Positions 56,195-64,000 of a DNA stretch of 64,000 nucleotides are shown here, piece after piece (positions within the stretch are counted from its first letter, which is position 1; each line of letters begins with the position of its first letter). The stretch lies in assembly GCA_963682055.1 (NCBI GenBank), contig OY821751.1, forward strand, positions 5,642,001 to 5,706,000. Reading direction: 5' to 3'. Under the pieces are notes generated by a model that saw nothing but the letters and a program-made list of their open reading frames with translations, made no database searches and was not told the DNA's origin. Source of the stretch: Primula veris (lineage: Eukaryota; Streptophyta; Magnoliopsida; Ericales; Primulaceae). Made by a program: the position numbers and the translations under genes.

Positions 56195-58321
56195 ATGTCG
56201 AAAAACGGTTTTATAGAAGGCGAAACGCAACTGTCTTCAGATACTTCTGAACACGAGGTATGTTGTTCAATGATGGCTACACTGAGTGCTAAAATCAATT
56301 TATCATTCGATGTTGTTTCTTCTGCTTGCTTATTGTCTCATTGAGGATTAAATCTTGAATATGCCGACTTTGTGGTTAATAGCGTTTTTTTAGATTCTTT
56401 GATTAATTTTTTGCATAATACATGAAACATATCATTTCTACCGAAAATGGTTGCTCAACTTTTCTCTCATAGAACTTTTTTTATGCAAATTTCTAAGGTA
56501 TTTCTTTCCCTTTTTCCTTTTTACCTCTTTCAGGTTAATCCAGGGAGACCTGCTCAGCTGACGTGGCAACGTAAACTAAACTGTGATACTTCTCTTCCTA
56601 AAAAATTCAGCCTGAAGTTCCAAGAAAAGCTTGAATTGGTAAGTCTTAAATGTACGCCTATGAGGTTATGATTTCATCATCACTTATATTCAGATTTCCT
56701 TAGCTTGTGTTGGTGTTCCACTAGAACTAAGATCGATGCTGGTTTGCATTTTGCAAGGATTAGCTATATATTCAATCTTATATTTGAGAGTCGTCTTGGC
56801 TTGAAGGTTAGCACCATTATTGGGAATGCGTATACTGTATGTGTATATATATCCACATTTTTATAAATCCTTAAGCTGTATACTATCAGTAGTCGTATCA
56901 GGAAATTGTATACTAGCTCTTAAGAACTCTAAAATGTTTATTAATTTCTACATCACATAAAAAAAATCTAGCCAATGGCATCAATCTGATTGATCTTTAT
57001 TCTCACCTGTGTATCTTCGACATACCCCCCCCCCCCCCCTCCTCTCTCTCTCTCTCTATTTTGCGATATATTAGAAACGTTACATGCTTCGATTGAACAG
57101 CAAAGCGAAGATTGAACAGCAGAGAGAAGAAAGAACAACAACAAAGGAAAAGCACTTCTGTCTTATTATTTCACTGTTAAGTTAATATGTTTATGCATCT
57201 AGCTTATGTAGTGATGGTATTTACATTAGAAGCCCATGTAGTACCCAACTAATGCATATGAACCTAAAGATATATAAACTAGTATACATCATTCAAAAAG
57301 ATAAATATAAATGATAATACGATATCTTATAACTTCATGTAATTCTTTGATAGGCTGTTTTTGCTTTGCGATTAATTAAACATTTGAGAGAAGAATCTGC
57401 TAAAGGCCGGGTACCATCTCTAACTTCTTACATCCATTTCAATATGGCGAATTCGTCATATTGTAAAATATTGAAACTCAAGAGTTAAACTCTACTTTAC
57501 CTAGCAATTTAATATGCTGTTATTATATTATTAGGTTCCACTAATTGATTCGATTCAAGGGCGAGACACGACATGTCATCATGGTGTTCCTCTTGGCGGT
57601 ATTGGGTAGGTGTACATGGCACTCAGTAATTCGTATGTATACATAAATGGTGTGAGCTATTAAGCTGTACGCCAACAAAAGTGAAACTTAAGGGTCTATT
57701 TTCCATTGTTTCTGAAAATTAGTTTTATAACAAATCTTGGGAAATCCATTGTTTGGTAATGTTTAATTTGATTCATGATTCATGTTTGTGTAGACGATAG
57801 TTTTCAGTTTTTAGACCCTTCTACTTTTGGCTGGAGATAGTATAAAGTCGTCGATTTTCTTGATATCAGCATTATATAGAAGTCAAAACGTTCAATTGCT
57901 TTCTGAATGTGAAGAAAAAAATCTAAAAAAATTACGGTAGAAATCTTTTACAAACCTATGACCACAAACAAATTTCTGGTAAGATAGAAATTGTAGGAAA
58001 TATGTAAACACTCACTTATACCTTACACATTCTTTATCAGTGCTGGAAGTATTGGAAGAAGTTACAGAGGCGAGTTTCAACGCTTTCAATTATTTCCTGC
58101 AAAATCCGAAGATGGCATTGTTTTGGCAAACCAATTTTCTGTATGTTTGAACTTATACTTTCAAGTTCTGCCTTTAGTTATGTCACTTTCAGATTTCATC
58201 TAAACTATATGGAGTAATTATCTGAGTAGTAAATAAAATATGTTTCGCAGGCTTTTGTTTCACGCCAAAACGGGGTTAGACACTCGACCGTCTTGTGTGC
58301 AGGAAATTCCGACTTCTCAAA
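56195..58321 (+). CDS. GH116 non-lysosomal glucosylceramidase-like (GBA2 type), first six coding exons
   Basis: Exons I infer are 56195-56257, 56534-56638, 57354-57410, 57535-57605, 58041-58140 and 58251-58321, all GT-AG and all frame-compatible (about 155 codons). Landmarks match the N-terminal part of plant GBA2-like proteins: [45 protein letters not shown] (across exons 4-5), [19 protein letters not shown] and [16 protein letters not shown]. The family hydrolyses glucosylceramide at the cytosolic face of membranes. The catalytic GH116 domain would lie in later exons, which are absent up to 64000. Intron 6 (donor at 58322) contains a LINE and a nested copia. The gene may continue beyond the window or be truncated here. 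No stop is found in the six exons. Confidence 0.85.
57026..57058. repeat. Poly(C) then (CT)n tract in GH116 intron 2
   Basis: About 14-16 consecutive C residues followed by a CT-dinucleotide run. Pure C runs of this length are rare in this AT-rich DNA. Confidence 0.9.
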
Positions 58322-58829
58322 GTAAGTTTATATTAATCTCTCAAGAAAGATTGTATTATTTTTTATTGTATTTTTGAAGATCTATTGTTTGGTTTCGGGA
58401 ATAGAAATAATACAGTGGCACATTAGACAGAGTTACCACAAGTTTATTTAAAGATCTCACAACTTTAAAAACCAAACTAAAGTTGTATTCACAAGGAGGG
58501 TGCTCCAGCGGAGGGTGCTATTAGTGATTAGGGTGATATTGGACAATCGGCGGTGCGTTATTTTGATAATCTATTTGCCTCAGGGACAGCACAGCCAGAC
58601 CTTTCTATGATTCCAAGATTGGTTACGGGTGATGGTGACTTAGCACTTTGTGTCGAGCCGACTATTGAGGAGGTTAGAGAGGCTGTTTTTTTCTATGGAT
58701 AGGGATACTGCTCCAGGCATTGATGGTTGATGGTTTTTGTGCGTACTTTTACCAACTTTTACCAACACTGTTGGGATATTATTTATGAGGATTTATACGT
58801 TGCGGTCATTGATTATTTTAGTGGCACTC

Positions 58830-59089
58830 TGAAATTCCGACTTTGCTGTTCCGGTTGCTGTTACACTGTTCAGTTAGAACTGTGGTTATAACTGCAGTTG
58901 CAACCACGGTTCTAACCGAACTTTAAAGATGTATATAACTCGGAATAAAAACGTACTTGAAAGTAAATTCACACGCACGTTTTTAAACAGAGTTCACCCA
59001 GAACTTTGGGCTACGTCTCTGGAGCACTCACTCAGTTTATAGTATTATTTCAAGCGTACAAAATAGGACACAAGACTTATGAAAAACTC
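58830..59089 (-). repeat. 3' LTR remnant (last 260 bp)
   Basis: Aligns with 60490-60748 at roughly 93-95% by eye. Homology stops at 'cttatgaaaaactc', where gag-side sequence begins. The outer end is intact (next to cactc), so the loss was internal. Confidence 0.9.
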
Positions 59090-60430
59090 AAGTTTTTTAA
59101 TGGCAGAGGCGTTTAACAGTTTTATCTTTCTTTTGGGCTCATTTAACTCAAGTTGTTTCTTAGAAAGTTTTTCATTAAGATCTTTTACTTGATTAGTTAA
59201 ATCTTCATTCAGTTTATTCATAGAGAGAGACTTTTTACTGAGAGCCTTGTACTTTTCATATAAATAGATATATTGTTTTTCAATTTGTTCTTTAGAAACT
59301 TCTTCTTCATCACTTTCAGAGTCGGTTTCAAGTTCAGTTCTAAATGTGGTTGTAACTGACTGATTATCACTATCGATTTTAACCATAAAAGCAGTTTCTG
59401 TAAAAAAGTAACTATAACTATCCTCATCATCAGAATTAGTGTTATCATTGTGGGTAGCCGTTAGAGCAGATTTGTTCTTTTTCAAAGTATTAGCGCATTC
59501 AGCTTGTATATGACCAAATCCTCTACATTGTTACCAATTTTGTTTTTAAACTCTTTCTATTTGGATCCCCATTTTTCATGCATTTTATTCTCATAATTAT
59601 CAGACTGGGTTTCGTTTTTGACATACGATTTAGAGTTTCCAGTTTCAAAAGATTTCTTATTTTTAAATTTCTTGTATATTTTATTAGCAAAGAAGGCTAA
59701 TTGTTCTTCATCGTTACTGTCATCAAAAATAAGAGTTTTAGCTTTCTTGGCTTGAAAAGCTGCACCTTGTTCAATTTTCTTAGGTTTTTGAAATTTTTGT
59801 TCATGAGACATAATGTTTCCCATTAATTCCTCAAGTTTTAAGCTTTCAAGATCAGTTGATTCTTCAAGCAGTTACTTTCATTTCAAACCTATCAGGAAGA
59901 GATCTAAGAGCCTTTTTAACCAGTTTTGTTTCACTATATCTTTTTCCTAAGACTAAAGCATCATGAGCCACTTCACAAATTCTACCATTAAACTTTTCAA
60001 TAGTTTCATCTTCTTTCATCTTAAGATTCTCAAATTTAGTTTGTAATTGTTGAAGTTTACAGGCCTTAACTTTAGTGATTCCTTCAAAAGTGACTCTTAA
60101 AATATCCCAAGCTTCTCTATCTATTTCACAGTCAGAGAGATATCTGAAGACGCTTAATGTGACTCCAGCAAAGATTAGATCGACGGCCGTAGAATTTGCT
60201 CTTGCAAGTCTGTTTTCATCTTCATTCCAACTTTCTTCAGGTACTAGTACCAATTCTCCATCACCATCAGATACCATAGGGACCTCCCATCCATTCAGAA
60301 TCGATTTCCAAGCCAGCTCAGCTTGTCGTTTGATGTGTGATTTTATCCGGATTTTCCATACCCCATAGTTTCCACCTCCTTCAAGCAGTGGTGGTCTGTT
60401 GCTAGCGTTTCCTTCCCTCATCATGTCCAT
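59045..60430 (-). pseudogene. SIRE-type copia gag, frameshifted
   Basis: From MDMMREGNASNRPPLLEGGG at 60430 it has the copia gag (UBN2-like) region: YGVWKIRIKSHI, AWDILRVTFEG, KLQQLQTKFENLKM and SETKLVKKALRSLP. A short deletion near 59860 shifts the frame. The next block (59823-59557) is Lys-rich. The CCHC region reads CRGFGHIQAEC with its first Cys lost. The last block (59485 down) is acidic, then a predicted coiled coil (LNEDLTNQVKDLNEKLSKKQ). A long gag with an acidic coiled-coil tail is typical of the SIRE lineage. Everything beyond is deleted. Confidence 0.85.
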
Positions 60431-60489
60431 CTTGACCAGAACGCAGGATCCACACCAAGTAGGGTCTGGTATGAAGATCTGATACTAAT

Positions 60490-61253
60490 TGAAATTCCGA
60501 CTTCGCTGTTCCGGTTGCTGTTACGCTTTTTAGTTAGAACTGTGGTTATAACTGCATTTGCAACCACGGTTCTAACCGAACTTTAAATATGGATATAAAT
60601 CAGAATAAAACGTAGTCAAAAGTAAATTCACACACACGTTTTTAAACAGAGTTCACCCAGAACTTTGGGCTACGTCTCTGGAGCACTCACTCAGTTTATA
60701 GTATTATTTCAAGCGTACAAAATAGGACACAAGACTTATGAAAAACTCTCAGACTCCCTCTAGATTTTTCTGCCTATCTTTATTTTGCTATTACCAATAA
60801 CTACTACTTATAAACAATAATATCTCGTCATTGTTACTCTCGTATTTTTTAGCCTACGTGTATTCTCTCTAAGATAAGTTCTTTATAAGTTTAGAACACG
60901 CAACTTTTTACAAGCAAGTATGAGAATATTTATAAGAATAAAAGTCTTTCAAATCTTCACATTCCTTTTCATTAATCTTCAAGAATCTCGCTGCCTATTG
61001 AATGAGGATTTGATCGCCATCTTTGTAAGATCTTTAGAGATTAATCTTGTTATGAACACATACCTATTTTAGCTCCAAATCTTCTTAGAAAATTCGGCTG
61101 ACTTTGCTTGTTAACAAGGAGATTTAGTTGGCTCCTTTTTAGGAGATAAACTTCCAATCTTCAAGATATCTTGTCTATAATTCACATAATTTCAGTAAAA
61201 ACAAATCTTATCAAATCTGTTAGCACATGGTAGTATATATCTTGAAGTATGAG

Positions 61254-61318
<65 letters not shown>

Positions 61319-61819
61319 AAAGATTCACACGTGACAATCTTTTTCATAGATTTATATATGGAACAATATATATCCTAACATGATTGAAACTTATACTCAA
61401 CAAATCAATAACTAATCATTCGTATAAGATAGAATAAGAAAAGATTTTATTTAGCAAACTTTAAGGAATAGAACAAATCTTTTCATAAGGTAATATCTTT
61501 TTAAAAACAAATCCCACATAATTTGGAAAGATAATTACTTTTATTTAATAATCAAATATTCTCAAAACATATATCATATCTATATAAAAACGTGAGAATA
61601 TAATCTGCATTGATAAAATATTCTGCCAATAAAATAAATGCAGAAAATACAGATTCTGCAGGAATCTGCATAACAACAGGTTACAACTGTGGTTGTAACT
61701 GCCAGTTATAACCAGGAATACCAGTAACTTTTCCTGCAAGTATAATAAACAAGTATTTTGGCATAATCCAATGTGACAACAAATTAAGTAACTTTAACAA
61801 GTCACCTTAAGTTCTAACA
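60490..61819 (-). repeat. 5' LTR of the SIRE-like element
   Basis: About 1330 bp and non-coding. It contains a (TA)n run of about 30 units at 61257-61313. Short motifs such as 'aactgtggttgtaactg' recur at both ends of the LTR (near 60536 and 61686). Confidence 0.88.
61257..61313. repeat. (TA)n microsatellite
   Basis: Roughly 28 uninterrupted TA units inside the SIRE-like LTR. Confidence 0.95.
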
Positions 61820-64000
61820 CACTCCGATGCCCATGAGTTTTATTAGTACTTTTATTGTGCTCCTCCCAAAGAAACACTCCCCTCTTCGTGGGCAGATTTT
61901 CGTCCTATCAGTTTGTGCAACGTTAGTAACAAAGTCATGTCCAAGGTCCTTGTTGTTAGGTTGTCGGCTATTTTACCATGCATCATTTTCCCGTCTCAGA
62001 GCGGTTTCATCCCTGGCAGGGTGATTCATGACGGAGTCTTGCTGGCGCAGGAGCTAGTTTATGATCTGAACCAAGAGGTTCGTGAGGGGAATGTAGTAGT
62101 GAAGGTTGACATGGCCAAAGGTTATGACTGCATGTCCCGCCCTTTTGTCTTTGCCATGTTGCGGACCTTTGGATTTTCCGATAGATGGATTTCGCTGATT
62201 CAACATGCGATTATGGGTCCTTGGTTTTATGTTCTTATGAATGGAGGTGTGTGTGGCTTCTTCCAGTCCCAGGAGGGTCTTTAACAGGGGGATCCGATTT
62301 CCCCTCCGTTGTTTATCATTGTGGCCGAGTAGCTCTCGAGACGATTATATGAGATGTACCGACGATATACTTCTGTTCGTTACTACATTGGGATGGAGGT
62401 TATGGTATCACACTTGAGTTTCGCTGACGATGTAGTTATTTTTTTTAGAGCCACCAGAGATAGTGTTCGGAGGGTTATGGATGTTCTTGATGATTATCAG
62501 GCGGTTTCTGGACAGTTGATTAGCCAGGCCAAGAGTGCTTTTTATCTTGGCCCTTCGGCTCCCGTCTTTTGGGGGAATATTGTTGTGGCGGTTATCAGTT
62601 TCCAGCGACGGCATCTCCCCTTTATTTATCTTGGATGTTAGATTTTTCGAGATGCTTATAGGATCATTTATTTCAACGAGCTGGTGAAGAGGATTCAGGA
62701 TCGTATTTATGGTTGGGTCAATCTTTTGCTTTCGTTTGGTAGAAAGCTGGTTCTTATTAGACATGTGCTCGCTTCCATGCATATCTATTTGCTTCACATC
62801 TTACGACTGCCTCAGGCAGTTATGGCCTAGATTGAGAGGTTGTTCACGCGCTTCGGGTGACACACTCACCCACAGGAAGATCCATTGGTGTAGGTGGGCG
62901 GAGGCATACTATCCGACGGAAGTAGGGGGGCTAGGTATTAGATCGATGGCGGATTTTGTAACGGCTTGCGAGGCCAAGATTTGGTGGAGATTTAGAGAGC
63001 AGGGTTCGCTCTGGGGCCACTTTATGAGGGCCAAATACTGTATTGCGTCTCATCCTTCCCTAGTTGAGTTCGGCTATCTAGCTTCACCTCTTTGGCTGTG
63101 AATGTGTCAGGCCAGGGTCGACACTGAGCCGATGATTCGATGGCACATTGGACAGGGCCTTTGGCATGATATTTGGATAGGAGATGAGCATGTTTCTGTT
63201 CATGACCCGACGACTCTTTTTTTGGAGACAGTTTTGACTTATTGAAATATACGACAGTGGTATAAGGGTAGACTTGAGGAGGCTTGGTTACCTTTGTTTT
63301 TAGTCGATCAGATTACTCAGATACCGATACCGGTAGAGGGTACTGATAGGATCCATGGGAGAAAATCAATAGATGGGGAGTTTTCGATTCGTTTGGCATG
63401 GAGTATTTTTAGACAGAGGATGACGGTCAGTAGGTTCTATTCATATGTTTGGTGGCGCCCAATTCCAGCACGTGTCATTATTTGTTTGGAGGCTGCTTCG
63501 TGGCATTTTAGCGACAAATGGTAGGCTATTTTTGCATGGATTTTTTATGACATCAAGATGCACTTGTGGTGCTTCTTGTGAGACTCTGACACACCTTTTT
63601 ATTGATTGTCCGCTTACCAGAGAGGTATAGATGTACTTTAGTGAGTTATTTGGAGTCCCATCGGATCCGGTTGATCCTATTATCGGGATGTTCTTGCATT
63701 GGCGCAAGGACCTTATCTCGATTGGCCATCTACGGTTCATTACCGCATGCTATATCATGTGGCATGTCTGAAAGGCCCGTAATGATTATATTTTTGAGAG
63801 ATCAAAGTCTTTTAGTAGGCACGCAGTGGTGTACAAAGTGATCGAGGATATTCATATGTTGGGAGTTGCTCATGGTTTCCGATCACGACAGCTTAGAGGA
63901 GATAGAGGAGTGGAGTTTGTGGATTCTCTTAGGGTTTTGCCTCATAGAGTACGACCTCTGCATTTGGTTGCTTGGGTTCGACCTCCTCCAGGTCACTTCA

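Larger units (their letters stand above)
58830..61819 (-). mobile_element. SIRE-like copia element with internal deletion, nested in the LINE
   Basis: Flanked by the perfect 5-bp duplication cactc (58825-58829 and 61820-61824), which interrupts the LINE reading. On the minus strand: a complete 5' LTR (60490-61819, about 1330 bp, TGTTAGAAC...GGAATTTCA), primer site 'agtatcagatc' matching initiator-methionine tRNA, gag from 60430, then a direct jump at about 59089 into the last 260 bp of the 3' LTR (58830-59089). All of pol and most of the 3' LTR are missing, so a deletion after insertion is the simplest history. Confidence 0.9.
58493..64000 (+). mobile_element. Decayed L1-type LINE, interrupted and running off the window
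   Basis: The plus strand gives GDIGQSAVRYFDNLFAS and DRDTAPGIDGFCAYFYQ (58535-58770, with small frameshifts). After the nested copia it continues LLPKKTLPS, DFRPISLCNVSNKVMSK, SQSGFIPGRVIHDGVLLAQE, VKVDMAKGYDCMSRPFVF, GDPISPPLF and the catalytic LSFADDVVIF (about 62415-62445). A zf-RVT domain follows (VWRLLRGILATNGRLF, CTCGASCETLTHLFIDCPLT, about 63450-63630), then the start of an RNase H lead-in (WVRPPPGHF) at the window edge. Stops and frameshifts are frequent. The 5' end near 58493 seems truncated. It lies in GH116 intron 6 in the gene's own orientation. Confidence 0.9.

Overview
The window is nuclear DNA from a flowering plant, most likely a eudicot. Genes have GT-AG introns. There is a plant cytochrome c gene, a GH116 glucosylceramidase-type gene, pectin-methylesterase/invertase-inhibitor (PMEI-like) genes and an S-protein homologue. 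The background is very AT-rich and crowded with plant transposon classes: MULE, Ty1/copia, LINE, Helitron, Stowaway and other MITE-like elements. A block of organelle DNA is embedded as well. All assignments come from reading the sequence; no database search was run.

Layout. 651-6495 is a complete, young MULE: 172-bp terminal inverted repeats with about 2 mismatches and a perfect 9-bp target duplication. It carries an intact five-exon transposase gene and, facing it from the other TIR, an intact small gene for a GRF zinc-finger, coiled-coil, membrane-anchored protein. About 6890-10973 and 17723-19515 look like one mitochondrial insertion (NUMT) holding fragments of nad5, rrn18 and ccmFC plus plastid-derived rrn16 and ndhH. 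It is split by a degenerate copia element (10979-17717), whose 5' LTR is itself split by a 511-bp MITE. 19.5-23 kb is gene-free and holds a short Helitron and retroelement scraps.

From 23.1 to 30.4 kb there is an S-protein homologue broken by one in-frame stop, then two PMEI-like genes in a dispersed 1.3-kb segmental duplication; the second copy lost the TATA box of the first. The stretch between and after them holds foldback elements, minisatellites and Helitrons. An array of near-palindromic 18-mers lies at 32.0-32.2 kb.

Cytochrome c (34985-41378, three exons) has a 5.5-kb first intron containing two Helitron-like elements and an 82-bp duplication just upstream of the ATG. A complete but decayed copia element of Ale/Retrofit type (43093-50560, minus strand) shows an apparent 1.7-kb leader intron and sits 18 bp from a solo LTR of the same family in the opposite orientation. 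An RNase H-like relic lies at 53-54 kb. The first six coding exons of a GH116 gene (56195-58321) are followed, in intron 6, by a decayed LINE running off the window end. A SIRE-like copia element with a large internal deletion (58830-61819) is inserted in that LINE.

The most interesting item is the MULE: a convergent two-gene element arranged like maize MuDR, but with a GRF zinc-finger/transmembrane protein in the place of mudrB.
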